From Vibrio sp. 10N (GTDB taxonomy: Bacteria; Pseudomonadota; Gammaproteobacteria; Enterobacterales; Vibrionaceae), in the NCBI RefSeq assembly GCF_036245475.1, contig NZ_BTPM01000001.1, forward strand, positions 372,001 to 436,000: a DNA stretch of 64,000 nucleotides, in the 5' to 3' direction. Numbering within the stretch: the stretch's first letter is position 1; each line of letters starts with the position of its first letter. The notes beneath the pieces were generated by a model, which saw nothing but the letters and a program-made list of their open reading frames with translations, searched no databases and was not told the origin of the DNA. Positions 1 to 8,048 of this stretch are shown piece after piece. The position numbers and the translations under genes are program-made.

Positions 1-526
1 AGAACTCTTGCTCTTCTTCGTGCTTAAGCATTTGGAAGATTTCACGGAATGCTTTCGCTGGCTTCCCCGCTTTCTTCTCTTTGTTTGCTTGGCGAGCAAG
101 CTGACGTAAGCGCTGGCGATCAAGCTCAGGGTAAAGTGCCATTGCGGCTGCAATTGCTTCATCACCTTCTGCAATGATACGGTCGCGCAACTGCTCAAGC
201 TTATGCAGAGCTGCGGTAGATTGTGAGTGCTTGTTACGTACACGATCAAGAGCGGCTTGAATTGGCTCAGGATCTTCGGTGCGCATTAGCTTACCAATGT
301 ATTGCAGCTGACGACGCTTAGCTTCGTTCTTAAAGCGCTGCGCGTCTGCGATCGCTTCTCTCAGATCTTCGCTTAGTGGGAATTTATCCAACACAGCAGG
401 TTTTAGCTCAACGAGCTCTTCACCGAGTTTTTGCAACTCTTCCATGTCGTTTTTCATTTCGGTTCTGCTCACCCAAATGATCTCTTCTTCCTCTTCCCAA
501 GGCGCTTTCTGATTTTTGCGGGCCAT
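1..526 (-). CDS. darP: Ribosome-associated protein DarP/YjgA (DUF615), 3' end cut by window
   Basis: Reading the minus strand from an ATG at 526 gives an uninterrupted frame of 175 codons to the window edge, starting [20 protein letters not shown]. The product is very rich in charged residues, lacks membrane segments and matches my memory of the DUF615 family (E. coli YjgA, about 183 residues), a factor bound to late 50S ribosomal precursors. The stop codon is outside the window, so probably only a few residues are missing. It is divergent from pmbA with about 117 bp between the two starts, a gene order conserved in enterobacteria and vibrios. The family call is strong; the function is family knowledge, not seen here. 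Confidence 0.88.
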   Translation of the reverse strand, partial: MARKNQKAPWEEEEEIIWVSRTEMKNDMEELQKLGEELVELKPAVLDKFPLSEDLREAIADAQRFKNEAKRRQLQYIGKLMRTEDPEPIQAALDRVRNKHSQSTAALHKLEQLRDRIIAEGDEAIAAAMALYPELDRQRLRQLARQANKEKKAGKPAKAFREIFQMLKHEEEQEF

Positions 527-643
527 GATGTCTGCCTATATCACTATCTCATTACGAATATCCGCTATTTTAGCAAGAAATCTGGGGAGAATGCGAAAAC
601 CTTGTTATTCTAGACTCAGTTATTAGCAAAGAATTAGATAAAT

Positions 644-1987
644 ATGGACGTAAGAGAGCAAGTTGCTCAGCAAAAAGCTGAGCTAGAAGCGGCAGTTGCG
701 AAAGCGTTAGACATGGCTTCGGTAAGTGCAGATGCGGCCGAGGTTGCGATCACCAAGAGCACGGGTCTTAGTGTCTCTACTCGCATGTGCGAGGTGGAAA
801 ACGTTGAATTCAATAGCGACGGTGCTTTAGGTATTACGGTTTACCGAGGACAGAAAAAAGGCAGCGCCTCAACGTCTGACCTGAGCGAAAAAGCAATTGC
901 TCAAACGGTAGCAGCTGCGCTGGATATTGCTCAATACACTTCAGAAGATCCATACGCAGGTCCTGCGCCAAAAGAGCTTATGGTCACTGATATTCCCGAT
1001 CTTGATCTCTTCCACCCTGATGAGCCAAACCCAGACATGGCGGCACAAAAAGCCATTGCAGCGGAGCAAGCGGCACTGGAGTACAGCGACAAAATCAAAC
1101 AAAGTGATGGTGCGAGCTACGACAGTCACTACGGTGTTAAGGTTTATGGTAACTCACACGGTCTGCTTGCGGGCTACGCATCAAGCCGCCACAGCATAAG
1201 CTGCAGTGTGATTGGCCAAGGTCAAAACGGAGATATGGAGCGAGACTATAGCTACACACTCGCTCGCCATCGCGACGACCTTTGGACACCAGAATCAGTC
1301 GGTGAGAAGGCGGCGAAGAAAACGATTGAACGCCTCGACGCAAGAAAAATACAAACAGGCCAATACCCAGTGCTGTTTGCTAACGATGTCGCGACCGGAT
1401 TGATTGGTCACCTTGTGATGGGTATCAGCGGTGGTAACTTGTATCGCAAGTCTTCGTTCTTATTGGACAAGCTGGGCGAGCAAATCTTGCCAGATTGGTT
1501 CTCGGTACAAGAAAAGCCACACGTGTTACGCGGACTGGCATCGAGCCCATTTGATAATGAAGGTGTCGCGACTCGCGATATGGACATCATTACCGACGGT
1601 AAATTGGCCACCTACCTACTAACCAGTTACGCGGCTCGTAAAATGAACATGACTCCAACAGGTCATGCTGGCGGTATTCACAACTGGTACGTGAAATCGA
1701 CAGGCCAAGACTTTGAGGCCATGCTCAAGCAACTCGGTACTGGTTTGCTGGTGACTGAAGTGATGGGACAAGGCGTGAATATCGTAACCGGCGACTACTC
1801 GCGCGGCGCGGCAGGTTTTTGGGTTGAGAACGGTGAAATCCAATTCCCTGTGTCTGAAATTACGGTTGCGGGTAATTTGGCACAAATGTTCCAACAAATC
1901 GTTGCGGTAGGTAATGACGTGGAGACTCGTTCACAAATCCAAACCGGTTCGATTTTGTTAGAGTCGATGAAGGTGGCTGGGGAATAA
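644..1987 (+). CDS. pmbA: Metalloprotease PmbA/TldE
   Basis: The 447-residue product has the length of E. coli PmbA (about 450) and reads as that family throughout, including the C-terminal half with the glycine-rich [11 protein letters not shown] stretch and the conserved [21 protein letters not shown] segment. PmbA (TldE) partners TldD in a cytoplasmic heteromeric protease that processes peptides such as microcin B17 and degrades CcdA. In this family the zinc ligands are in TldD, so TldE-type subunits usually lack an HExxxH motif, and I see none. Start ATG 644 follows a short A-rich leader. It is divergent from darP and probably monocistronic; the next gene is unrelated. Confidence 0.93.
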   Translation: MDVREQVAQQKAELEAAVAKALDMASVSADAAEVAITKSTGLSVSTRMCEVENVEFNSDGALGITVYRGQKKGSASTSDLSEKAIAQTVAAALDIAQYTSEDPYAGPAPKELMVTDIPDLDLFHPDEPNPDMAAQKAIAAEQAALEYSDKIKQSDGASYDSHYGVKVYGNSHGLLAGYASSRHSISCSVIGQGQNGDMERDYSYTLARHRDDLWTPESVGEKAAKKTIERLDARKIQTGQYPVLFANDVATGLIGHLVMGISGGNLYRKSSFLLDKLGEQILPDWFSVQEKPHVLRGLASSPFDNEGVATRDMDIITDGKLATYLLTSYAARKMNMTPTGHAGGIHNWYVKSTGQDFEAMLKQLGTGLLVTEVMGQGVNIVTGDYSRGAAGFWVENGEIQFPVSEITVAGNLAQMFQQIVAVGNDVETRSQIQTGSILLESMKVAGE

Positions 1988-2161
1988 GAGCAAGCTTTCC
2001 TCCAAGTGCAACCGAGGCGAGTAATCAATTCAATGAAATTGATATGTTAGTAGGTGAAGAAATATTGAAGTGTTGTTCGGTTATCAAGCACTTCAGTAGC
2101 GTTTTCTTTGTGTGAGCTTGATACCGTTTCGTTTCGACTTACACAAAGGGAGCGTCTGATT

Positions 2162-2782
2162 TTGGAAATGCATTTATTAGTACGAGACTTAAAGGGAGTC
2201 CCTTTGGGGCGCCATCAGTTTTTCGTATTGTTGTCCGGACACTCACCTCAAACATATCGATTGCCTCAAGCGGGAGTTACTTTAACAAGCCGCAAGATAG
2301 GTAACCGGTATGGTCTTGTGCTAGGAGCACAAAATAAAAAAGTATTAAAAAGTTCTTTCAATCGACTCCAGTTCGTCCCATTTGATGCTTCAGATCTATC
2401 GTGTGCACGAGAGTTCTTTACTGGCAAACCTTCGACGCTTTCCACACAGTTTGCCTACAAATCTGCACAAGGAAAGCGAGTCTACCCCTTAAAAGGACGC
2501 AGTGAAAAAGAGCTGGCTAAGGCTTTATTGAAAGCCATCGACTTTTTTGTGGTTAACGAAGGCAGTCAGCCAATTAGCTATCCACCACCATGGCTTGGTA
2601 AAAATAGTAATAGTTGGACGAATTCGATTTTAGATGTGATACCTGCACACCTTCCCGATAGCGATGGACGCAAATTCGGTGATTTCGCTGGCGCGGATGC
2701 TGGCCATGATGTTCGTATCAATAGTATGTATTTCACGAGAGTGTGTCAGCCTTGCAAAGTCCAAAACCCAGCTTACCGTTAG
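2162..2782 (+). CDS. Unrecognised protein, about 206 residues
   Basis: I do not recognise this gene. The frame opens after a stop at 2066. A TTG at 2162 has an AAAGGGAG ribosome-binding sequence about 9 bp upstream, so I prefer it; a TTG at 2108 would add 18 residues. The product is soluble-looking with no signal peptide. Two stretches stand out: GRHQFFVLL near the N-terminus and PPPWLGKNSNSWTNSIL near residue 160. A His followed later by an Asn-Ser-Asn-Ser-Trp stretch recalls permuted papain-like hydrolases in which Ser replaces Cys, but that is only a visual impression. It overlaps the next gene by 40 bp, so the two are probably co-expressed. No mobile-element marks are seen. Confidence 0.6.
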   Translation: MEMHLLVRDLKGVPLGRHQFFVLLSGHSPQTYRLPQAGVTLTSRKIGNRYGLVLGAQNKKVLKSSFNRLQFVPFDASDLSCAREFFTGKPSTLSTQFAYKSAQGKRVYPLKGRSEKELAKALLKAIDFFVVNEGSQPISYPPPWLGKNSNSWTNSILDVIPAHLPDSDGRKFGDFAGADAGHDVRINSMYFTRVCQPCKVQNPAYR

Positions 2783-3246
2783 TATTTCTTGAGGCGGCTC
2801 TTCGGGCATTTCACGCTACGTGCGTTGTGTTTCTTGCAGTTGCATCTACTTTTATTGCTCGAGCTCTCTCCGTCAAGGCATCGAATCCATTTCTATCCGA
2901 TGATTGGCTTTGGGTGGCGATGTTCATCAGTGGTTGGTGTTTATTACCTAGTGTGATTACTTTTTGTGTTTCAGAATATCGATGTCAATCGGCAGTTAAA
3001 CGACTTTATGCGTTTGTTACGACGCTTCAGTTTATTACGTTATTGTTTTATGTACGCTCTATAACAGCTGTCGCTGATAACGAGCTTTCGAGTTCACCTC
3101 TGCTACTTTTGATATGGCTGGCGGTTCCTTTAGCGTGGCTATATTTTCCGATTTTCTTTTGGGGACGAGCTGTGACTTTGTTTAAGAGAGGGGTAGGAAT
3201 TTTAGGTATTCTGGGGTTTATTTATTTATTTGCGTCAATCACATGA
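2743..3246 (+). CDS. Four-helix membrane protein of unknown function
   Basis: A 167-residue frame beginning at a GTG and overlapping the upstream unknown gene by 40 bp. It has about four long hydrophobic segments (roughly residues 17-40, 55-75, 88-107 and 120-165) separated by short charged loops, so it should be an inner-membrane protein. A GAGAG sequence lies very close to the GTG, so the true start may be slightly different. I recognise no family. The overlap suggests translational coupling with the soluble upstream partner, and the pair may form one functional unit. It ends about 40 bp from the convergent cheX-like gene. Confidence 0.6.
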   Translation: MSALQSPKPSLPLVFLEAALRAFHATCVVFLAVASTFIARALSVKASNPFLSDDWLWVAMFISGWCLLPSVITFCVSEYRCQSAVKRLYAFVTTLQFITLLFYVRSITAVADNELSSSPLLLLIWLAVPLAWLYFPIFFWGRAVTLFKRGVGILGILGFIYLFASIT

Positions 3247-3284
3247 TGAAAGGACATCGAAATTGTTCGGTGTCCTTTGGGTTT

Positions 3285-3746
3285 TTATTCAAAACAAATT
3301 TCAATAAACGCATTACCCCAGTCGGAGGTAAATGGCATGATGATGATTGCGCCATCGCATTTGTGTCGGATGGTGTGACCTTTGCCTGATACCACAACCG
3401 GTGTCGCCATATCAAAATCAAAGCCGTTTTCTGCCAGGATACGTTTCGCACCCCCCGTCACCATATTGGTGATCTCGCCGACCATATCGGTGACTTCTTC
3501 ATTCAATCCATGCGGTTTCTCACCCAGCATGTTTTGCATGATCTCAAGAGCAAGGCCTTCTTCAAACGTAATCGACATCGAGCCGCGGGTTTGAGTCCCC
3601 ACCATGCCGATAAGGCCAGACACATCGCCACGAGCGATTTCGTCTTTTTTAATTCTTGGCTTAAGTGGCTTGATCTCCATTGAAGCCATCGTTTTTAGCA
3701 CATTCATTAATGAGGCTAAAAACGGATTTACAAATTCAGCGCGCAT
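3285..3746 (-). CDS. CheX-family chemotaxis phosphatase-like protein
   Basis: The 153-residue product is a single CheX domain. CheX/CheC/FliY proteins dephosphorylate CheY-P using an acidic residue and an asparagine in an E-x-x-N motif; here the segment DMVGEITNMVTGGAK shows the matching E-I-T-N spacing around residues 90-93. The family-typical glycine-rich GLIGMVGTQTRGSMSI strand precedes it. There is no receiver or HAMP part. It lies 8 bp downstream of zur on the same strand and may be co-transcribed with it, although no functional link to zinc is obvious. CheX-like proteins outside the main che cluster are common in Vibrio; which CheY it serves cannot be seen. Confidence 0.82.
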   Translation of the reverse strand: MRAEFVNPFLASLMNVLKTMASMEIKPLKPRIKKDEIARGDVSGLIGMVGTQTRGSMSITFEEGLALEIMQNMLGEKPHGLNEEVTDMVGEITNMVTGGAKRILAENGFDFDMATPVVVSGKGHTIRHKCDGAIIIMPFTSDWGNAFIEICFE

Positions 3747-3754
3747 AACTTCTT

Positions 3755-4207
3755 CTATTTATTCGACTCTTCCAATGATGAACACGTCTGACATGTGCCA
3801 TGAGTTTCTATGACGTGATTTGAAAACTGGAAGCCATGTTTTTCAACGTTGCTATTAAGCAAGGCTATCAGAATATCATCTTGTAGTTCAACGACATTAC
3901 CGCACTTGTCACAAATCAGCAGATGCGAGTAGTGTTTATGCTCACCAAATGAACAGCAAGAGACAAAACTGTTAGTAGACTCAACACGATGGATAAACCC
4001 TTGCTCTAAAAGAAAGTCCAGTGCTCGGTATACAGTCGGCGGCTTAGCTTGCGGCTCGGTGACCTTAAGCTGGTCAAGGAGTTCATAGGCACTCGAGGCC
4101 TTATTACTGTCACAAATCAGCTCATATACACGCTTACGCTGAGGCGTTAAACGAACCCCTCTCGCTGAGCACGTTTTTTCTAGTTGTTTGATTAGCTTCT
4201 GATCCAC
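3755..4207 (-). CDS. zur: Zinc uptake regulator Zur (Fur family)
   Basis: The 150-residue product has an N-terminal winged helix (residues about 15-85, with LTPQRKRVYELI and the PTVYRALDFLLEQGFIHRVE recognition region) and a C-terminal dimerisation/metal domain. Two CxxC pairs, CDKCGNVVEL and ETHGTCQTC, form the structural zinc site. Details such as SFVSCCSFGEHKHYSHLLICDKCG fit Zur rather than Fur. With zinc bound, Zur represses zinc uptake genes. Starts at ATG 4207 and is followed 8 bp later by the cheX-like gene. The upstream 254 bp separates it from a divergent unknown gene pair. Confidence 0.9.
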   Translation of the reverse strand: MDQKLIKQLEKTCSARGVRLTPQRKRVYELICDSNKASSAYELLDQLKVTEPQAKPPTVYRALDFLLEQGFIHRVESTNSFVSCCSFGEHKHYSHLLICDKCGNVVELQDDILIALLNSNVEKHGFQFSNHVIETHGTCQTCSSLEESNK

Positions 4208-4461
4208 ATGTCCACCTATGTTTGCGAATTCTGTTCATTTTATACTAATTCCTTCGGTAGGTCGTTAGTCTCGATTATAGAATTGTTGGCAGCGTGTCTA
4301 GTTGTATTTTGCAAAGCAGAGTAGACGACATAAGAGCAGCCACAGTTCACAATTCTAGAGTGCGGATTGAGTGAGATTTTTACGACCGGCGTCAACTTAA
4401 ATCAGTCTTTTTTCGGCGCGATGACCAGCATAATAATATGGCATTGTAGAAAGGAGGCGGT

Positions 4462-4806
4462 ATGTTGAGAGTGGGATATTGTGAAGTTAACGACCTGCAA
4501 CTTAGTCCATCAAGCAGAACAGCAGTATCACAAGTTCACGATATTATTAATCGGGGGGGAATGTTGGGCTTTGCGATTGCTTCAACACCGCTCTATCAGA
4601 TATTTTTTAGTCCAAGTGTGACAGGGAAGCCGGCTGAAACCATGATTACAATTCGCGAATACGATTGGGAGATCTTTGGCGAGGCAATGTCGAGTGTTTC
4701 CAAAATTTCAAAAGACAGGGTTTTACAAATAGCAGAACCTCTTACATGGACAACAAGTGGTTCGGAACAAAAGTTTTGGAGGTGCATAAGTGAAGCTGCA
4801 CTTTAA
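4462..4806 (+). CDS. Unrecognised small protein, 114 residues
   Basis: The ATG at 4462 has a good ribosome-binding sequence (AAAGGAGG about 8 bp upstream), which supports a real gene. The product has no signal peptide; a moderately hydrophobic stretch around residues 33-52 (GGMLGFAIASTPLYQIFFSP) is too polar to be a clear membrane helix. I recognise no family. The end overlaps the start of the downstream lipoprotein gene by 17 bp, so the two probably form an operon. Upstream, 4208-4461 is an AT-rich divergent promoter region shared with zur. Confidence 0.5.
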   Translation: MLRVGYCEVNDLQLSPSSRTAVSQVHDIINRGGMLGFAIASTPLYQIFFSPSVTGKPAETMITIREYDWEIFGEAMSSVSKISKDRVLQIAEPLTWTTSGSEQKFWRCISEAAL

Positions 4807-5233
4807 TAGGATTCTGTTTCTTCTACCACTCTCGGCGTGCGCTGTTGAAACAACTTCAGACCGCTTTGATTTATTGGTCGAGTGGAACAATAGACACGCG
4901 GAGTGCTTTGATCTCCGAAGCAACAATGCTGACACGTTTCCAATAACACCTTGGTTTGAATCTTTGACTAAAGATGATAAGAGGCGGGTCGTTTTGTATT
5001 TGTCTGAGCTCAAGATGTACCAATGTACGCTCGGGGAGGCAAGTAGGATAAAGCAGACATACTCGAAACAAGATATTCAAGAGTTGGAAAAGATGTTTGG
5101 TTCAGCGCTTAGGCTTGATGAACCCGATAAAAACGACATTGAAGATTTGGACTACCGACAAATTGAGCTAATCAGCGAGCAGATTTCTGTCTTCAGTGTT
5201 TTGGTTGTCGCTGAACAATTGAATGTCTACTAG
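4790..5233 (+). CDS. Putative lipoprotein, 147 residues
   Basis: The N-terminus MKLHFNRILFLLPLSAC is a short lipoprotein signal peptide with an LSAC lipobox, so Cys17 should be lipidated. The remainder is hydrophilic and helical, rich in Asp/Glu and Lys, with two further cysteines (in HAECFDL and YQCTLGEA) that could form a disulfide in the periplasm. I recognise no family. It overlaps the upstream small gene by 17 bp. The stop lies about 65 bp before the native dusA promoter, so this is the last host gene before the prophage. Confidence 0.55.
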   Translation: MKLHFNRILFLLPLSACAVETTSDRFDLLVEWNNRHAECFDLRSNNADTFPITPWFESLTKDDKRRVVLYLSELKMYQCTLGEASRIKQTYSKQDIQELEKMFGSALRLDEPDKNDIEDLDYRQIELISEQISVFSVLVVAEQLNVY

Positions 5234-5273
5234 AGTCCAATACGTCAGTTAACAATAGAGTGCAGTGCTTTTT

Positions 5274-5304
5274 TTCTGAATGTTTTCGAATCTCTGTGTA
5301 TAAT
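5274..5304 (+). promoter_or_regulatory. Native dusA promoter, now separated from dusA
   Basis: A TATAAT -10 box lies at 5299-5304 with a weak -35 region around 5274-5281. It sits about 180 bp before the original dusA start codon (5486) and points toward the prophage. After integration it can no longer transcribe the complete dusA and would instead read into attL and toward the kinase gene at 5658. The leader 5305-5485 is unusually long; I see a 13-codon ORF (5336-5377) but no clear riboswitch. Confidence 0.45.
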
Positions 5305-5485
5305 CTCCGACCTATTTTTGAAGACGACGTCTACAATGAAGCGTTTTGGCGCTTTGTGGTATGCGTTGCACTGCTGAATGATGTCATTTGTCCTACTTCT
5401 TCCACATGATTATGAAGGGGGCATTTGGGGGCAATTCTAGCAAGTTCATGTATATATGCAGCATCAAGATTTCGAGTAACACCAT

Positions 5486-5575
5486 ATGAAGCCTGAAGAA
5501 ACTAGTAAATACACTGCGAACCGCTTATCCGTTGCGCCCATGCTCGATTGGATGGATTTCATTGCTACATATTGA
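5486..5575 (+). pseudogene. Displaced 5' fragment of dusA (29 codons)
   Basis: The frame starts [20 protein letters not shown] and reaches the dusA motif LSVAPMLDW, then runs into prophage sequence and stops at 5573-5575. The same motif occurs at 19523-19556 in the intact dusA. This is the native start of dusA, cut off by integration at the shared 13-bp core. The native and prophage-supplied N-termini differ in most residues before NRLSVAPM, which shows they come from different sources. Confidence 0.85.
5540..5552 (+). other. attL core
   Basis: ATGCTCGATTGGA, identical to 19544-19556. To the left the native dusA start region is retained; to the right the sequence departs from dusA at once. 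The wider region 5519-5552 matches 19523-19556 with four differences, all outside the 13-bp core, which places the crossover in the core. Confidence 0.85.
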
Positions 5576-5589
5576 GTTGCTGATGCTGA

Positions 5590-5611
5590 GGGGTACTATA
5601 GGGGTACCATA
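5590..5611 (+). repeat. Tandem 11-bp repeats, candidate recombinase/Xis arm sites (left)
   Basis: GGGGTACTATA at 5590-5600 is followed directly by GGGGTACCATA at 5601-5611. The same tandem pair occurs near the other end at 19396-19418, in the same orientation and outside the integrase gene. Paired direct repeats flanking both att sites suggest arm-type binding sites. Confidence 0.6.
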
Positions 5612-5657
5612 GTCGAAAAGACTAGTTTCAACTGTAAAGCTGAATTATATTGGGGTT

Positions 5658-6593
5658 ATGAAAACTATAGACGTTACTGAATGGAATCAGGATGAGCGTA
5701 GTGGTATTTTCCCTATTGGTGCCAGAGATAAGCAAATGCTTTGGGCACCAGAAGGTGTACCTGCACCTTTAAGACCTCACTGGCCATACTTATTTAAAGA
5801 GTCAATCAGAGCATATCCTGATCAGTTTTGGACTGAGATTATTGCGTTCATCATATCGAAGCACTTAGGTGTAGATGTGCCCGCAGCGTATCCCGGTGTT
5901 AAGGAAATTGATGGTGAACTTGTTGGAGGGGCTCTTATAGAATGGATGTATGAACCTGAAGTATGTAGCTTGGTTCACGCTGGAGACTTCTTAAAGCAAA
6001 CCATTCCTGATTTTGATACTGACTCTGGGAAACAGCATAACTTGAAAGATATGCTGTTTCTTTTGAGAGTATTTTCGGCCAGAACAGAGTTAGTAAGCGA
6101 CATTCACAACTGGCTAGCAGACATGGCGTTGTTTGATGCGCTTATTGGCAATACTGACCGCCACCAAGAAAATTGGGGGCTTATTTTTGAACTAGATTTT
6201 GAAACAAAGGAATCCAAAGTTACCTTAAGTCCATTGTACGACAATGGAACTAGCTTGGGGCACGAGAGGTTTCTAGATAAAATTGCTGGTTGGAATGATG
6301 AAGCTCTGCTTCGATACATCAATAAAGGCATGCATCATCTTCGTTTTACGAAAGATGATACGAAAAAAAGAATACCTCTGATTGAACTGGTCACTATTGT
6401 TGCTCGTAGAGAGCCTTCAAAACAAAGGATGAACCTTAAATTAGATGGTCTAGACTTAGAATGTATGCTCTCTGAGATAGAGCAACTCACAAAGGTCGAT
6501 AATGTGACACCACTCAGCAAGGAAAGGTTTGATTGGATTGAGCGAATAGTAAGAACAAGATATAAACTTATCAAAGAAGCGATTACGACATGA
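5658..6593 (+). CDS. HipA-family Ser/Thr kinase (HipT-like toxin candidate)
   Basis: The 311-residue product shows the HipA-type kinase core. FKESIRAYPDQFWTEIIA contains the ATP-binding lysine (K47) and a conserved glutamate (E60). IGNTDRHQENW has the catalytic aspartate D167 and metal-binding N172, and LSPLYDNG supplies the second metal aspartate D195. Unlike full HipA (about 440 residues) it lacks the N-terminal subdomain, which is found instead in the next gene. This is the arrangement known for HipT-type split systems. It overlaps the partner gene by 4 bp (ATGA). HipA kinases phosphorylate aminoacyl-tRNA synthetases or other targets and arrest growth; the target here is unknown. It sits next to attL, a usual place for prophage cargo, and may act in phage defence or prophage stability. 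Confidence 0.82.
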   Translation: MKTIDVTEWNQDERSGIFPIGARDKQMLWAPEGVPAPLRPHWPYLFKESIRAYPDQFWTEIIAFIISKHLGVDVPAAYPGVKEIDGELVGGALIEWMYEPEVCSLVHAGDFLKQTIPDFDTDSGKQHNLKDMLFLLRVFSARTELVSDIHNWLADMALFDALIGNTDRHQENWGLIFELDFETKESKVTLSPLYDNGTSLGHERFLDKIAGWNDEALLRYINKGMHHLRFTKDDTKKRIPLIELVTIVARREPSKQRMNLKLDGLDLECMLSEIEQLTKVDNVTPLSKERFDWIERIVRTRYKLIKEAITT

Positions 6594-7285
6594 ATAGCAT
6601 AGAATACTTATTAGATATCAAAACGTTGTTTTTAACTTGGCAGTCTAGCAACGACCGCAATAAAAGATATCGCGTCGGTACTTTAGCTAAAACAGGTGAT
6701 GTAGTTAGCTTTACTTACTTAACTGATTCTGATGACTTTGAAGAAGCCTTGGGTGAGGGCTTTAAAGGCTATCCTGCTTTTAAAATCTCTGCAGAGACTT
6801 ATACGAATCAAGTGTTGGAGACGTTTAAGAAAAGGCTTCCTCCTAGCTCACGCAGGGACTTTAAAAAATTTCTTGCTCAGTACCTTTTGCCGGAAGATTT
6901 CTATGGTAGTGACTTTCAGCTTATTAGCCATACCGGAATAAAACTCCCGAGCGATGGTTTTGACTTAGTGCCAAATTTATCTGAAGCAGAAGTTCCTTTC
7001 GATTACTTAACCGAAGTGGCAGGTACTCGCTATCATCTTAATTTTGATGATGTATGTGAGTTACCTCTGGGAATGAAGGTTGAATTGGTGTGTGAGGATG
7101 ATAACCAACATGATTGTAACGCACTTGCAGTAAGTGCAGGAGGTCAGAAAATTGGTTATGTAAACCGTTGGTTGTGTAGTTCACTAAGAGAGCTTTTAAA
7201 TGAAAAGTGTGTCAATGCTTATGTAGCCAAAAAGTCGGGTACAATAGATAGACCACTAATTTATTTGTTACTCACAGCACGTTAA
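6590..7285 (+). CDS. HipS-like plus HIRAN domain protein (antitoxin candidate)
   Basis: 231 residues in two parts. Residues about 10-125 resemble the HipA N-terminal subdomain/HipS: YRVGTLAKTGDVVSFTYL, EGFKGYPAFK, KRLPPSSRRDFKKFL and HTGIKLPSDGFDLV follow that family's pattern. Residues about 135-231 are a HIRAN domain, with the typical VELVCEDDNQHDCNALAV and GQKIGYVNRWL segments; HIRAN domains bind DNA ends. Published surveys of HipA kinases describe bicistronic operons in which the kinase is paired with HipS-like and HIRAN partners. It is translationally coupled to the kinase by a 4-bp overlap and ends at a bidirectional terminator. The antitoxin role is inferred from architecture; no helix-turn-helix is visible, so autoregulation would have to use the HIRAN domain or another factor. 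Confidence 0.78.
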   Translation: MNSIEYLLDIKTLFLTWQSSNDRNKRYRVGTLAKTGDVVSFTYLTDSDDFEEALGEGFKGYPAFKISAETYTNQVLETFKKRLPPSSRRDFKKFLAQYLLPEDFYGSDFQLISHTGIKLPSDGFDLVPNLSEAEVPFDYLTEVAGTRYHLNFDDVCELPLGMKVELVCEDDNQHDCNALAVSAGGQKIGYVNRWLCSSLRELLNEKCVNAYVAKKSGTIDRPLIYLLLTAR

Positions 7286-7311
7286 AAAAGGGAGCCTATG
7301 GCTCCTTTTTT
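7284..7311. terminator. Bidirectional intrinsic terminator between cargo and repressor
   Basis: AGGGAGCC-TAT-GGCTCCTT stem-loop flanked by A-tract on the left and T-tract on the right. It can end both the rightward kinase/HIRAN transcript and the leftward repressor transcript. Confidence 0.8.
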
Positions 7312-7915
7312 ACATTCTCTGCCCTGACCAAACTACTTCTCCAATAATCTCAAAGTCAGCACTCTTGATATCTTCCTTTCCAAGCTCCCAAGGTTCATAA
7401 GCGGTATTATCACTTACTACCTTAATACCGTTAGGTAAGAACTGGAGCCGCTTAACCATCAATCGACCGTCAAATCTAAAGACGTAGATACCATCTGTAG
7501 AAAAACCATCAACGCGGTTTACCATGACGATGCTTTGATTTTTCAAAGTAGGGCTCATACTGTCACCACGGACAGGCATCAAGAACACATTTGCAGGGTT
7601 ATAACCCAAGTCTTGCCTCAAGAACTTTTCACTAAACACCATTGCGGTGGATTCTTCTTCTTTCTCAACAAGCGCACCATGCCCAGCACTAACCTCTATA
7701 TCAAAGAACTTAAGTTCTAGGTAACCCATAGGCAATGTGGTTGCTTTCTGTGATAACTGTCTAGCTTTCAGAAAGATTTTTTCAGGTATGTTTTGGCGCT
7801 CTCGCCACGTGTAAATTGTCTTGGGTGATATCTCTAAAACCTTTGCCAGCTCTGCGTTTGTAGAGGTATTCGTAACTTCTTTAAGTTTCCTCAAACTTAA
7901 CTCAAAATCACTCAT
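7310..7915 (-). CDS. LexA/CI-type prophage repressor with S24 peptidase domain
   Basis: 201 residues. The N-terminal part (about 1-50, STNAELAKVLEISPKTIYTWRERQNIP) is a CI-type helix-turn-helix. The C-terminal part is a LexA-like S24 peptidase: RGDSMSPTL contains the catalytic serine and RLMVKRLQ the catalytic lysine. A likely self-cleavage site is Ala-Gly in VSAGHGAL between the two domains. Such repressors hold the lysogenic state and are inactivated by RecA filaments after DNA damage. It is divergent from the PrtN-type gene, with repeats in the gap that look like operators. The start ATG at 7913-7915 lies inside one copy of a direct repeat, which suggests autoregulation. Confidence 0.87.
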   Translation of the reverse strand: MSDFELSLRKLKEVTNTSTNAELAKVLEISPKTIYTWRERQNIPEKIFLKARQLSQKATTLPMGYLELKFFDIEVSAGHGALVEKEEESTAMVFSEKFLRQDLGYNPANVFLMPVRGDSMSPTLKNQSIVMVNRVDGFSTDGIYVFRFDGRLMVKRLQFLPNGIKVVSDNTAYEPWELGKEDIKSADFEIIGEVVWSGQRM

Positions 7916-8032
7916 AATTATCTCAATTCTTCAAAAGTGGGTTGAAATGTAGAAATAATTCCTCATAATTAACTCAAATCGTTTTTGAGGAAACTTGAGG
8001 AGTTGCGAATTAACTTTAGTTACCTCAAGTGT
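7911..8032. promoter_or_regulatory. Operator region of the lysogeny switch
   Basis: An imperfect 18-bp direct repeat, CTCATAATTA-(T/A)CTCAA, occurs at 7911-7928 (over the repressor start codon) and 7962-7979. CTCAA/TTGAG half-sites recur at 7985 and 7994 (TTGAGG) and at 8023 (CCTCAA), including the inverted pair ACTCAAA...TTTTGAGG at about 7973-7989. This spacing of related half-sites between divergent regulators is what a CI-type operator set looks like. Exact promoter boxes were not resolved. Confidence 0.6.
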
Positions 8033-8048
8033 ACAACATGGAGGAAAT

